Assembly (NCBI GenBank): GCA_021811235.1
Contig: JAJZPG010000006.1
Span: 62,001 to 126,000, forward strand
Direction: 5' to 3'
DNA from: Pseudomonadota bacterium
GTDB lineage: Bacteria; Pseudomonadota; Gammaproteobacteria; Burkholderiales; Thiobacillaceae
Length of the DNA stretch: 64,000 nucleotides
In this document: positions 1-8,333 of the stretch, in pieces
How positions within the stretch are numbered: the stretch's first letter is position 1
Layout: the number at the start of each line of letters is the position of its first letter
Notes under the pieces: generated by a model
What the model saw: only the letters and a program-made list of their open reading frames with translations
The model's database searches: none
What the model was told of the DNA's origin: nothing
Translations under genes and position numbers: made by a program

Positions 1-214
<214 letters not shown>

Positions 215-324
215 TTACGCCAAGAAAAAGGGCGCGCGCAGCCGCAGGAAACGGTACATAAAAATCAGTTGCCGCCCGCCGCGGCGACCTCTAAAGTGCC
301 GGCATCCCGCGTCCTGGATGACCG

Positions 325-888
325 ATGAATTCGCTCGACGCCCACGCCTGGCTGGCCGACCACGGCGACTACCTGTTCCGGGTGGCGCGCCGCCAGCTGC
401 ATTCCGACGAACTGGCCGAGGATGCGGTACAGGAAACCCTGCTCGCCGCGCTGGCGGCGCAATCGCGCTACGCCGGCGACGCCAGCCTGCGCACCTGGCT
501 CACCGCCATCCTCAAGCACAAGATCGTCGACCTGATCCGCCGCCAGGTGCGCGAAACCGGCCTGCCGCGCGACGAGGACGACGCCGAGGCGGTCGACCTC
601 CTGTTCCAGCAGGATGGCCACTGGGCCGAACCGCTGAAACCCTGGGGCAATCCGCAAGCCGAGGCCGAACTGGGCCAGCTGCGGCGCGTGCTGGACGAAT
701 GCGCCGACCGCCTGAAGCCGGTGATGGCGCAGGTGTTCAGCCTGCGCGAAGTCGCCGGCATGGAAACCGAAGAAATCTGTAAGGAACTCGGCATCACCCC
801 GACCAACTGCTGGGTACTGCTGCATCGCGCCCGGCTGTTCATGCGGGAATGCCTGACGCTGAACGGGTTTGGAGGCACCTCGGCATGA
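325..888 (+). CDS. ECF (sigma-70 family) RNA polymerase sigma factor
   Basis: A 187-residue alternative sigma factor. Region 2 spans about residues 10-80 (ELAEDAVQETLLAAL, then TWLTAILKHKIVDLIRR for core binding and -10 recognition). Region 4 spans about 125-180, with an HTH around EEICKELGITPTNCWVLLHR that should recognise the -35 element. The middle (residues 75-115) is a long acidic linker. Its TGA overlaps the ATG of the next gene by ATGA, and that gene encodes a zinc-finger anti-sigma factor, so the pair is a standard sigma/anti-sigma unit. Directly downstream lies a bufferin/HvfA operon. ECF factors are known to control bufferin operons in other bacteria, so copper or another metal stress is the likely signal (inference). 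The target promoter was not identified. Confidence 0.9.
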   Translation: MNSLDAHAWLADHGDYLFRVARRQLHSDELAEDAVQETLLAALAAQSRYAGDASLRTWLTAILKHKIVDLIRRQVRETGLPRDEDDAEAVDLLFQQDGHWAEPLKPWGNPQAEAELGQLRRVLDECADRLKPVMAQVFSLREVAGMETEEICKELGITPTNCWVLLHRARLFMRECLTLNGFGGTSA

Positions 889-1142
889 AATGGCGGGTGA
901 ACTGCAGGGAAGCCACGGAACTCTTCTCGCGCACCCAGGACGAAAGGCTGCACCTGGCCGACCGGGTCGCGATGCGCATGCATCTGGCCATCTGCCGGAA
1001 TTGCACCCGCTTCGCCCGGCAGCTGCAGGACATGCGCCGCCTGCTCCGTAGCGGCGGCGCGCTGGAGGATGAGACTGCCGGCCTGTCCGCCGATGCGCGC
1101 CAGCGCATCGAAACCGAATTGCATCAAAAGCTCAAGCCCTGA
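885..1142 (+). CDS. Small zinc-finger anti-sigma factor (zf-HC2 / ZAS type)
   Basis: An 85-residue soluble protein with no membrane segment. It carries the ZAS metal-binding pattern: Cys7, then His33-x3-Cys37-x2-Cys40, which in this family holds zinc next to the helix that clamps the sigma factor. The start at 885 is chosen because its ATG overlaps the sigma factor stop (ATGA), giving translational coupling and equal expression; a longer upstream frame would run inside the sigma gene. Metal- or thiol-dependent release of the sigma factor is plausible from the cysteines and from the copper context, but it is an inference. Confidence 0.8.
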   Translation: MKWRVNCREATELFSRTQDERLHLADRVAMRMHLAICRNCTRFARQLQDMRRLLRSGGALEDETAGLSADARQRIETELHQKLKP

Positions 1143-1212
1143 GCTTTTTGCAAGAAACCGGGTTGCACCGGTGATTTTTGATCGTCGTCATAACTTGTTA
1201 GGAGAGAACACC

Positions 1213-1527
1213 ATGTCCAAGAAATCCCTGATCGCTGCCGCCGCCGGTTCCGCCTTCGTTGCCGGTCTCGCCGCCGCTCCCCTCGCCTCCGCTGCCGAGA
1301 ATCCCTTCGCGCTGTCGAGCCTGTCCTCCGGCTACCAGGTCGCGGACCATCACATGGAAAAGGAGAAGGCCAAGGAAGGCAAGTGCGGCGGCGCGAAGGA
1401 AGCCGAGATGAAGGCCAAGGAAGGCAAGTGCGGCAACACCGCCAAGATGAAGGACGGCAAATGCGGCGAAGGCAAGTGCGGCGCCACCAAGAAGCCGGCG
1501 GACGCCAAGCCGGGCACCCCGCAATAA
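1213..1527 (+). CDS. hvfA: HvfA/bufferin-type copper-binding RiPP precursor
   Basis: A 104-residue precursor. Residues 1-28 form a Sec signal peptide (KK, then an Ala-rich core, ASA cleavage site). The mature start has the family motif NPFALSSLSSGY (30-41). The C-terminal half is Lys/Glu/Gly-rich with four Cys-containing repeats: EGKCG at 55-59, 70-74 and 86-90, and DGKCG at 81-85. In Haemophilus HvfA the Cys of EGKCG is converted by HvfB/HvfC to a copper-binding oxazolone-thioamide; bufferins in Caulobacter sequester periplasmic copper. AGGAGA at 1200-1205 sets the start. The enzyme and partner genes follow immediately. The stop codon lies in the loop of a strong hairpin. Metal specificity is inferred from family and neighbours. 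Confidence 0.9.
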   Translation: MSKKSLIAAAAGSAFVAGLAAAPLASAAENPFALSSLSSGYQVADHHMEKEKAKEGKCGGAKEAEMKAKEGKCGNTAKMKDGKCGEGKCGATKKPADAKPGTPQ

Positions 1528-1539
1528 GCGGGGTGCCCG
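1511..1539 (+). promoter_or_regulatory. Intercistronic hairpin around the hvfA stop codon
   Basis: A perfect 12-bp inverted repeat (1511-1522 pairs with 1528-1539) with a 5-nt loop that contains the TAA of hvfA. hvfB starts at 1540, the next base, so its ribosome-binding region is inside the stem. There is no U-tract, so it is more likely an RNA stability or translational-coupling element than a terminator. It could keep precursor output far above enzyme output (inference). Confidence 0.7.
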
Positions 1540-2388
1540 ATGCCCCGGCGCCTCTCCGGCGCGGGGCTCGGGTTTCGGCGCGAGCTCATTCCCGCGCTGA
1601 AATCCCGGGTCCCCGACGCCATCGACTTCTTTGAACTCGCTCCGGAGAACTGGATCGACATGGGCGGCGCCTACGGCCGCGACCTGCGCGCCTTCACCGA
1701 ACGCCATGCCTTCGTCTGCCACGGCCTGTCGCTGTCGCTCGGCGGTCCGTCGCCGCTCGACGAGATGCTGCTGGCGAAGATCCGGCAGTTCATGGACGCC
1801 CACGGCATCGCGCTCTATACCGAACACCTGTCGTACTGCTCGGACGACGGACACCTGTACGACCTGCTGCCCATTCCCTTCACCGAAGCGGCCGTCAAAT
1901 ACGTCGCCGCGCGCATCCGCCGCGCGCAGGACATCCTGGAACGCCGCATCGCGATCGAAAACGCCTCGTTCTACGTCGCCGCACCGATCGCCGAGATGGA
2001 CGAAGCCGGTTTCGTCCGCGCGGTGCTGACGGAAGCGGACTGCGACCTGCATCTCGACGTCAACAACGTCTACGTCAACAGCGTCAACCACCGTTACGAC
2101 CCGCTCGACTTCATCCGTGCCATGCCGAGCGAACGCATCGTCTATATGCACATGGCCGGGCACTACCAGGAAGCCCCTGACCTGCTGGTCGACACCCACG
2201 GCGCCGACGTGATCGACCCGGTGTGGGCGTTGCTCGACCAAACCTATCGCATCCACGGCGTCGCGCCGACGCTGCTGGAGCGCGATTTCAACATTCCGCC
2301 GCTCGCCGATCTGGTGCGCGAAGTCGAACGCATCGCGCACATCCAGGCGCGGCACCCGCGACATGAACACGCCGTCCGCGCTTCCTGA
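1540..2388 (+). CDS. hvfB: MNIO (DUF692) multinuclear iron oxidase HvfB
   Basis: A 282-residue TIM-barrel enzyme that modifies cysteines of the HvfA precursor using an O2-activating iron cluster. Metal-ligand motifs appear in family order: HGLSLS (61-66), EHLSY (95-99), IENASF (139-144), [10 protein letters not shown] (171-180), HMAGH (204-208), DTHGAD (218-223) and LERDFN (246-251). The length is normal for DUF692. The ATG at 1540 directly follows the hairpin that contains the hvfA stop, so translation probably depends on ribosomes finishing hvfA. The end of the gene overlaps hvfC by 26 nt. In the cytoplasm it should act as a complex with HvfC, which binds the precursor leader. Confidence 0.92.
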   Translation: MPRRLSGAGLGFRRELIPALKSRVPDAIDFFELAPENWIDMGGAYGRDLRAFTERHAFVCHGLSLSLGGPSPLDEMLLAKIRQFMDAHGIALYTEHLSYCSDDGHLYDLLPIPFTEAAVKYVAARIRRAQDILERRIAIENASFYVAAPIAEMDEAGFVRAVLTEADCDLHLDVNNVYVNSVNHRYDPLDFIRAMPSERIVYMHMAGHYQEAPDLLVDTHGADVIDPVWALLDQTYRIHGVAPTLLERDFNIPPLADLVREVERIAHIQARHPRHEHAVRAS

Positions 2389-3121
2389 ATTCCAGCGCTA
2401 CCAATACGCCTTCACCGCGCACCTCCGCGACCCCGAGACGCAGCCGCGCCCGGACGGGGTCGAGGCGCGGCGGATGAAGGTCTACACCGGGCTGCTCTAC
2501 CACAACGTCGAAGGCTTCCTGCTGGCCTGCTTTCCGGTGCTGCGGCGGGTGCTCGGCGCGCGCCGCTGGGCGAAGCTGGTGCGAAGCTTCTTCGCCACGC
2601 ACCGCAGCCGCACGCCCTATTTCCGCCAGATCCCCGACGAGTTCATCCAGTACCTGCAGAGCGAATGGGACGCACCCGAGAATTACCCGCCTTTCACGCT
2701 GGCTCTCGCGCATTACGAATGGATCGAGTTGGTGCTGTCGGTGTCGAACCGCCGTGCGGAACGCACGGCAGACCCTGCTGGCGATCTGCTGGACGGCGTG
2801 CCGCTGCTAAATCCGGTGCTCGCCAACCTGCGTTACGACTGGCCGGTGCAACGCATTGCGCCACGCCGCAAGGTACGGCCGGCGGAAACGCACCTGCTGG
2901 TGTTCCGCGACGCGGCGGACCGGGTGCAGTTCGTCGAGATCAACGCCTTCACCGCGCGCCTCGTGGCGCTGCTGGAATCCGGCACGCTCGGCGGGCGCGC
3001 GGCGCTGGAAACCCTCGCCGCGGAAAGCCGCCACCCCGACCCCGCGCTCATCCTGCGGGCCGGCGCCGCGCTGCTGGAGGATTTGCGCGCGCGCGGCGCG
3101 ATCTTCGGAACGGTGGCTTAG
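2363..3121 (+). CDS. hvfC: DUF2063 partner protein HvfC (precursor recognition)
   Basis: A 252-residue protein with an N-terminal putative DNA-binding-like DUF2063 fold (about residues 8-105: [50 protein letters not shown]). A C-terminal domain follows that is thought to recruit the RiPP precursor to the MNIO enzyme. The start overlaps the end of hvfB by 26 nt, so the two are translationally coupled. The stop TAG (3119-3121) overlaps the stop of the convergent pcuC gene by 4 nt. A DoxX-like HvfD, common in other HvfABC operons, is absent here. Confidence 0.88.
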   Translation: MNTPSALPEFQRYQYAFTAHLRDPETQPRPDGVEARRMKVYTGLLYHNVEGFLLACFPVLRRVLGARRWAKLVRSFFATHRSRTPYFRQIPDEFIQYLQSEWDAPENYPPFTLALAHYEWIELVLSVSNRRAERTADPAGDLLDGVPLLNPVLANLRYDWPVQRIAPRRKVRPAETHLLVFRDAADRVQFVEINAFTARLVALLESGTLGGRAALETLAAESRHPDPALILRAGAALLEDLRARGAIFGTVA

Positions 3122-3570
3122 TGGTGGTGATGCTGCATCGCGCCGGGCGCGCGCGCTTCGGCCTTCACCTCGACCGTCTGCTGCTTGCCGCCTGACTCCA
3201 CCACCAGCGTCAGCGGAATGAGGTCGCCGGCGGCGATCGGTTTCTGCAGGTTCATCAGCATGATATGGAGGCCGCCCGGTTCGAGCGACACCGTCCTGCC
3301 CTTGGGCAGGTCGATCGCCTTCACTTCGCGCATGCGCATCACGTCGCCGTCCATCTTCATCTCGTGCATTTCCACCCGCGGCACCGCCGGGCTGGAGGCG
3401 CCGACCAGGCGCGCGTCGACGTCGGAGCGGATCTGCATGTAGGCGCCGCTGACCTTCTGTCCCGGCATGGTGGCGCGCGCCCAGACGTCGGTCACGCCGA
3501 TGTTGGCGGCCCAGGCCGCGGGTGCCGCCAGGACACCGATGGCGGCAAGCATCAACACGTTCAATTTCAT
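3118..3570 (-). CDS. pcuC: PCu(A)C periplasmic copper chaperone
   Basis: A 150-residue secreted copper(I) chaperone that delivers copper to the CuA site of cytochrome oxidase and to related targets. It has a Sec signal peptide (1-21, AAWA|AN) and the exact family copper motif H69-x10-M80-x21-H102-x-M104. It ends in a short poly-His tail (HHHH) that may add metal binding. The start at 3570 is preferred because GGAG lies at good spacing; an in-frame ATG at 3582 is a weaker option. The gene converges on hvfC with overlapping stop codons and diverges from the TonB copper receptor. The shared 302-bp gap carries two RegA-like palindromes. Confidence 0.93.
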   Translation of the reverse strand: MKLNVLMLAAIGVLAAPAAWAANIGVTDVWARATMPGQKVSGAYMQIRSDVDARLVGASSPAVPRVEMHEMKMDGDVMRMREVKAIDLPKGRTVSLEPGGLHIMLMNLQKPIAAGDLIPLTLVVESGGKQQTVEVKAEARAPGAMQHHHH

Positions 3571-3680
3571 CTTCTTCTCCATCGAAAACCGGGTCCGTCG
3601 GCGGGGCAAACACGGACCCCGCACGCGACCGCTCCATTCAGGCCAACAGGAACGATAGGCAATGGTGACACGAATGGCGA

Positions 3681-3697
3681 TGCGGCAAATTGTCGCG
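3681..3697. promoter_or_regulatory. Candidate RegA/PrrA box 1 (pcuC side)
   Basis: The palindrome TGCGGCAAATTGTCGCG fits the RegA/PrrA consensus GCGNC-N-GNCGC with a 5-nt spacer. It lies about 110 bp upstream of the pcuC start. It is identical at 16 of 17 positions to the reverse complement of box 2. The regB/regA genes lie 3 kb away. Confidence 0.6.
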
Positions 3698-3796
3698 TAT
3701 GCCGCTCGCCCGTCCGCCGGCGCATCTGCCACGCCCATCCTGCGCCGCCCCGCCTTGCCCGAACGCCCCTGGATTCAGGCCATTCGAGCCTCCGCT

Positions 3797-3813
3797 TGCG
3801 ACAATTTGCCGCA
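3797..3813. promoter_or_regulatory. Candidate RegA/PrrA box 2 (oprC side)
   Basis: TGCGACAATTTGCCGCA, an inverted copy of box 1, lies 60 bp upstream of the ATG of the TonB copper receptor, where it could overlap the promoter. The two boxes are 116 bp apart (about 11 helical turns), so looping or two-promoter control is possible (inference). Confidence 0.6.
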
Positions 3814-3872
3814 TTCTCGCGTGCGGGTGACTTCCCTAGACTGGGGAAAGTTTCAACGATCCTGAGAAAAAT

Positions 3873-6194
3873 ATGCTGTTCACCAGAAAACCCGTCTCCC
3901 TCGCCGTCTCACTTGCCGTGTCGACAATCTGGGCCAACGCCGCTGCGCAGAGCACGTCGCCGGCGGCGTCTGCGGATACGCCTCTCATGACCGTGGTCGT
4001 CGTGGGCTCGCAACCCGCGGACGTCGATCCCAACAGCGTGACGCTCGATGCGGCGACGCTGCTGCCGATGCGTGCCGCCACCAGCGACACGGCCACCCTG
4101 CTTCGAGAAATTCCCGGTGTCAGCCTCACCAGCGGCGGCGGCGTGTCCAGCCTGCCGTCGATTCGCGGCCTGGCCGACGATCGCCTGCGCATCAAGGTCG
4201 ACGGCATGGACCTGATCGCGGCCTGCCCCAACCACATGAATTCGCCGCTGTCCTACATCGACCCCACCGCGGTGGCGACCGCGACGGTTTATGCCGGCAT
4301 CAGTCCGGTCAGCGCGGGGGGCGACAGCATCGGTGGCAGCATCCTGGTGGAATCTGCCGCGCCGGAGTTTGCCAAGGCGGGCCAAGGCACCCTGCTCAAG
4401 GGCGAAGCGGGTGCCTTCTACCGCAGCAACGGCGATGCCAGGGGGGCCAACCTGTCCACCACCGTGGCCAGCGAACAGGCCAGCCTGAGCTATACCGCGT
4501 CCTACGCCAAGGCCGGCAACTACAAGGCCGGCGACGACTTCAAGGACTACACCTTCACCGGTCGCGTGGGGCACGCATTGCCCCTCGATGAAGTCGGCTC
4601 CACGGCCTACGAAGCGATCAATCAGGCGCTCAGGTTTGCCTGGAGGAACGATGACCATCTGTTTGAGTTCAAGTACGGCCGCCAGCACATCCCCTACGAG
4701 AACTATCCCAACCAGCGCATGGACATGACGGACAACGTCAGCGACCAGTTCAACCTGGCCTGGACCGGCAAACAGGCCTGGGGCACCCTCAAGGCGCGCG
4801 CCTACTACGAACACACCCAGCACGAAATGGATTTCGGCGACGACAAGCGGTTCTGGTATGGAGGCGCATCGGGAGGGTCCGCGGCAATCGACGGCGTGCC
4901 CTGTTCGCCCATATCAGGCGGCATGGCGGGCTGTGCTGCAGGCATGCCGATGTACACGGACGGCAAGAATGCCGGCCTGAACCTGCATGCCGAGATTCCG
5001 CTTGCCGGGCGGGATACCCTGCGCGTGGGCGGCGAGTACCAGGCCTATCGCCTGGACGACTGGTGGACGCCTTCCGGCGCCGGCATGTGGCCCTACACCT
5101 TCTGGAACATCAACGACGGCGAACGCGACCGCTACGCCGTGTTCGGCGAGTGGGAAGGCCACTTCAACCGGCAGTGGATGAGCCTCGTCGGCGTGCGCCA
5201 CGAGACCGTCAAGATGGATACGGGCAATGTCCATGGCTACAACCTCGATACCTTCCCCACTTCCGGAGCGGGGGGGCCGGGCAACCAGACGACGGACGCC
5301 GTGGCCTTCAACAACGCCGATCGCAGCAAGACCGACCACAACTGGGATCTGAGCGCCCTGGCCCGCTATACCCCGGAGGCCACGAAGACCTACGAAATCG
5401 GCGTCGCGCAAAAGACCCGTTCGCCCAATCTGTACGAGCGTTACACCTGGTCCACCTGGCAGATGGCCGCGCTGATGAATAACTTCGTCGGCGACGGCAA
5501 CGGCTATGTGGGCAACCTGAACCTGAAACCGGAAGTGGCCCGCACCCTGAGTTTCGCTGCCGACTGGCACGATGCCGGCAAGGAGAAATGGGGCGTCCGT
5601 CTTTCGCCCTACTACACTCATGTGAAAGACTACATCGACGCCGTGCGCCTGCCAGGCCAGACCGGCACCACCAATTTCGTGTTGCTGCAGTACGCCAACC
5701 AGTCCGCCCGCCTCTATGGCCTCGACCTCTCGGGCCATGCCCTGGTAGCCCGCGGCACCGGCTACGGCGACTTCACGGCCAAGGGCATGGTGAGCTACGT
5801 CCGCGGCGAAAACCGCGATACCGGCGACAACCTCTACAACATCATGCCGCTCAACATGAGACTCGCCCTTACGCAGAAACTCGGTCACTGGCGCAATACC
5901 GTCGAAGGCGAATTCGTGGCGCGCAAGAACGATGTCTCCAGCGTGCGCAACGAAATGGAAACCCCGGGTTACAGCCTCGTCCACCTGCGCAGCCGCTATG
6001 AGGCGAAGCGCTACAGCATCGACTTCGGCATCGAAAACCTGTTCGACCGCTTCTATTCCCTCCCCCTGGGCGGCGCGTACGTGGGGCAGGGCACGACCAT
6101 GACCAACCCGGCGTTGCCGAATTATCCGCAATGGGGCACCCCGGTCCCTGGCCCTGGCCGCTCGCTCTATGCCGGGGTGAACGTCAAGTTCTAG
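3873..6194 (+). CDS. oprC: TonB-dependent copper receptor (OprC/NosA type)
   Basis: A 773-residue outer-membrane receptor with a signal peptide (1-26) and a plug domain from about 40 to 170 (LREIPGVSLTSGGGVSSLPSIRGL). A 22-strand beta barrel follows and ends in the terminal aromatic motif LYAGVNVKF. The copper-site signature of OprC is present: C118-P-N-H-M122 in the plug (CxxxM) and H317-E-M319 (HxM) in an extracellular loop. It imports copper, or copper for the N2O reductase pathway, across the outer membrane with TonB energy. It is divergent from the copper chaperone gene pcuC. A terminator follows at 6226-6256. Confidence 0.93.
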   Translation: MLFTRKPVSLAVSLAVSTIWANAAAQSTSPAASADTPLMTVVVVGSQPADVDPNSVTLDAATLLPMRAATSDTATLLREIPGVSLTSGGGVSSLPSIRGLADDRLRIKVDGMDLIAACPNHMNSPLSYIDPTAVATATVYAGISPVSAGGDSIGGSILVESAAPEFAKAGQGTLLKGEAGAFYRSNGDARGANLSTTVASEQASLSYTASYAKAGNYKAGDDFKDYTFTGRVGHALPLDEVGSTAYEAINQALRFAWRNDDHLFEFKYGRQHIPYENYPNQRMDMTDNVSDQFNLAWTGKQAWGTLKARAYYEHTQHEMDFGDDKRFWYGGASGGSAAIDGVPCSPISGGMAGCAAGMPMYTDGKNAGLNLHAEIPLAGRDTLRVGGEYQAYRLDDWWTPSGAGMWPYTFWNINDGERDRYAVFGEWEGHFNRQWMSLVGVRHETVKMDTGNVHGYNLDTFPTSGAGGPGNQTTDAVAFNNADRSKTDHNWDLSALARYTPEATKTYEIGVAQKTRSPNLYERYTWSTWQMAALMNNFVGDGNGYVGNLNLKPEVARTLSFAADWHDAGKEKWGVRLSPYYTHVKDYIDAVRLPGQTGTTNFVLLQYANQSARLYGLDLSGHALVARGTGYGDFTAKGMVSYVRGENRDTGDNLYNIMPLNMRLALTQKLGHWRNTVEGEFVARKNDVSSVRNEMETPGYSLVHLRSRYEAKRYSIDFGIENLFDRFYSLPLGGAYVGQGTTMTNPALPNYPQWGTPVPGPGRSLYAGVNVKF

Positions 6195-6225
6195 GGCGTG
6201 GCCGGACAGCCTTTTCAAGGCCATC

Positions 6226-6256
6226 AGCCCCGTGCCCATGCACGGGGCTTTTTTTG
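6226..6256 (+). terminator. Rho-independent terminator of oprC
   Basis: A 9-bp stem AGCCCCGTG/CACGGGGCT with a 6-nt loop, followed by seven T, starts 31 nt after the oprC stop. Confidence 0.9.
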
Positions 6257-6377
6257 TCCTGGGCCCGCCAGATCCGGCAGCCAAGGCAAAAAAATCCCGC
6301 CACGCGGGCGGGAGGGAGAGGGGTCGATGCGCGACGAATCGCCAGTGCACTGTAGGCGAGACGGGCCCCGGCCACAA

Positions 6378-6394
6378 TTGGACAAATTGTCGCA
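6378..6394. promoter_or_regulatory. Candidate RegA box upstream of regB
   Basis: TTGGACAAATTGTCGCA shares its right half and centre with boxes 1 and 2 (ACAAATTGTCGCA). It lies 40 bp upstream of the regB ATG. The position would suit autoregulation of the regBA operon (inference). Confidence 0.5.
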
Positions 6395-6433
6395 GCCTGC
6401 AGCGGTCGCCGGCACGCGCATTACAATGCCGCC

Positions 6434-7690
6434 ATGTCGTCCGCGACCGCATCCACACTGCTCTCCACCCTGCCCGCCCGCGCCCTGCTGGGACGTCTCC
6501 TCGCCGTGCGCGTGGCGCTCGTCGCCGGCTGGGCGGCGGGCATCGCCTGGCTGCACTGGGGCCTCGACATCCGCATGCCGCTTGCCCCGATGGCCACGGT
6601 GCTGGCGCTGATGGGCGTGTTCGCGCTGACCACCGCCTGGCGGCTGCGGCAGGACATGCCCGCCACGCAGTTGGAATTTCTCGCCCACCTGCTGGCCGAC
6701 CTCACGGCCTTCGCCGTGCTGGTGTTCTTCAGCGGCGGCGCGACCAATCCCTTCGTCTCGCTGATGCTGGTGCCGGTGGTGATCGCCGCGGTCAGCCTGC
6801 GCGCGCGCTGGGTGTGGCTGCTGGCGGCGGTGGCGGGCGCGTATTACGCATTGCTGCTGTTCGTCTACCAGCCGCTGGCGGTGGCCGACCCGGTCGCCGC
6901 CTACGGCATGCATCTGGGCGGCATGTGGTTCAACTTCCTGATCAGCGCCGGCCTGATCGCCTTCTTCGTCACCCGCATGCACGCCGCGCTGCGCGCGCGC
7001 GACCAGGAGCTCGGCGCGCTGCTCGAGAAGCAGCTGCGCGACGAGCGCATCGTCGCGCTCGGCACCCAGGCCGCGCTGGCGGCGCACGAGCTCGCCACCC
7101 CGCTCGCCACCATCCAGACCACCGCGCACGAGCTTGCCGGCGAATTCGCCAACGACCCCGACATCGGTGCCGACTGCCGCCTGCTCGAGCGGCAGGCGCA
7201 GGCGTGCAAGGGCATTCTCACCCGCCTCGCCGCGCGCGCGCAGGACGGCACGCCTGCCGCGCAAGCGCTCGACGCCTGGCTCGCCGGTCTGGTCGAACGC
7301 TGGCAGGTGCTGCGCCCTGACGCGCAGATCGCCGCCGCGCTGCCGGCCGAGCCGCGCGCCTTCACGCCGCCAGACGGACTCGAACAGGCGATCCTGAATG
7401 TGCTGAACAATGCGGCCGACGCGGCCCCCGCGCCGGTCGAATTCAGCGCGACGGCCGAGGCCGGCGTGCTCGCCATCGACATTGCCGACCGCGGCCCCGG
7501 CTTCACGCCCGAACAGAAGGCGCAGGCCGGACGCGTGCTGTTCAGCGGCAAGCCGGGACGCGGCTGGGGCATGGGCCTCGCGCTCACCCACGCCACGCTG
7601 GAACGCCTCGGCGGCAGCCTCACCCTGACCGAACGCGAAGGCGGCGGCACCTGCGTGCACATCCGCCTGCCCTGGAGCCCGACCGCATGA
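6434..7690 (+). CDS. regB: RegB/PrrB-family redox sensor histidine kinase
   Basis: A 418-residue membrane kinase. Six transmembrane helices occupy about residues 25-185. The third is followed by the quinone/redox motif GGATNPF (101-107), diagnostic of RegB/PrrB/ActS. The H-box HELATPL contains phospho-accepting His218. Cys258 lies exactly 40 residues later, matching the redox- and copper-responsive Cys265 of Rhodobacter RegB relative to His225. The ATPase domain has the N-box ([12 protein letters not shown]), DRGPGF and [11 protein letters not shown]. Its stop overlaps the regA start (ATGA). RegB controls respiratory and redox genes; the copper genes next door and the shared palindromes fit that role. 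Confidence 0.93.
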   Translation: MSSATASTLLSTLPARALLGRLLAVRVALVAGWAAGIAWLHWGLDIRMPLAPMATVLALMGVFALTTAWRLRQDMPATQLEFLAHLLADLTAFAVLVFFSGGATNPFVSLMLVPVVIAAVSLRARWVWLLAAVAGAYYALLLFVYQPLAVADPVAAYGMHLGGMWFNFLISAGLIAFFVTRMHAALRARDQELGALLEKQLRDERIVALGTQAALAAHELATPLATIQTTAHELAGEFANDPDIGADCRLLERQAQACKGILTRLAARAQDGTPAAQALDAWLAGLVERWQVLRPDAQIAAALPAEPRAFTPPDGLEQAILNVLNNAADAAPAPVEFSATAEAGVLAIDIADRGPGFTPEQKAQAGRVLFSGKPGRGWGMGLALTHATLERLGGSLTLTEREGGGTCVHIRLPWSPTA

Positions 7691-8229
7691 ACGCTGCCGC
7701 GAAGACCCTGCTGATCGTCGAAGACGACGCCGATTTTGCCGCTGCGCTGGCGCGCGCCATGACGAGGCGCGGTTTCGAGGTCGCGCTGGCGCACGACGCC
7801 GACGCCGCCCGCAGCACGGCGGACAGCGTCTCCCCCAGCCACGCCGTCGTCGACCTCAAGCTGCCCGGCGAATCGGGACTGAAGGTCGTCGAATACCTCG
7901 CCGGGCGCACGCCCGCGCCCGCCATCGTCGTGCTCACCGGCTACGCCAGCATCGCCACCGCGGTCGAGGCGGTGCGGCTGGGCGCGCGGCATTACCTCGC
8001 CAAACCCGCCGACGCCGACGAGATTCTCGCCGCGCTGCTGCGCGACGAACCCGACGCCACGCTCGACATCCAGCCCGAGCCGCTGTCGGTGGCCCGACTC
8101 GAGTGGGAACACATCCAGAAGGTGCTGAACGAGCACGGCGGCAACATATCGGCCACTGCGCGCGCGCTGAAAATGCACCGCCGCACGCTGCAAAGAAAGC
8201 TCGACAAGAACCCGCCCAGGACGGGTTGA
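7687..8229 (+). CDS. regA: RegA/PrrA/ActR-family response regulator
   Basis: A 180-residue two-domain regulator. The receiver domain spans 8-120, with acidic pocket Asp13/Asp14, phospho-acceptor Asp56 ([12 protein letters not shown]), Thr84 in VVLTGYAS and Lys103 in YLAKPAD. A short proline-containing linker leads to a Fis-type HTH at the C-terminus ([20 protein letters not shown]), nearly invariant in RegA/PrrA/RoxR. It is translated from an ATG overlapping the regB stop, so kinase and regulator are co-produced. It should bind GCGNC-N5-GNCGC sites such as those at 3681, 3797, 6378 and 40182. Confidence 0.94.
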   Translation: MNAAAKTLLIVEDDADFAAALARAMTRRGFEVALAHDADAARSTADSVSPSHAVVDLKLPGESGLKVVEYLAGRTPAPAIVVLTGYASIATAVEAVRLGARHYLAKPADADEILAALLRDEPDATLDIQPEPLSVARLEWEHIQKVLNEHGGNISATARALKMHRRTLQRKLDKNPPRTG

Positions 8230-8333
8230 GGGCACGAACGGCTCAGGGACGCGTCATGCTGCTGACAGATTCCGGGACTACGGTGGCGCCGTCGGCACTG
8301 CCGATCTTTCCGTCTATCCTCACAGGAGTCTGT

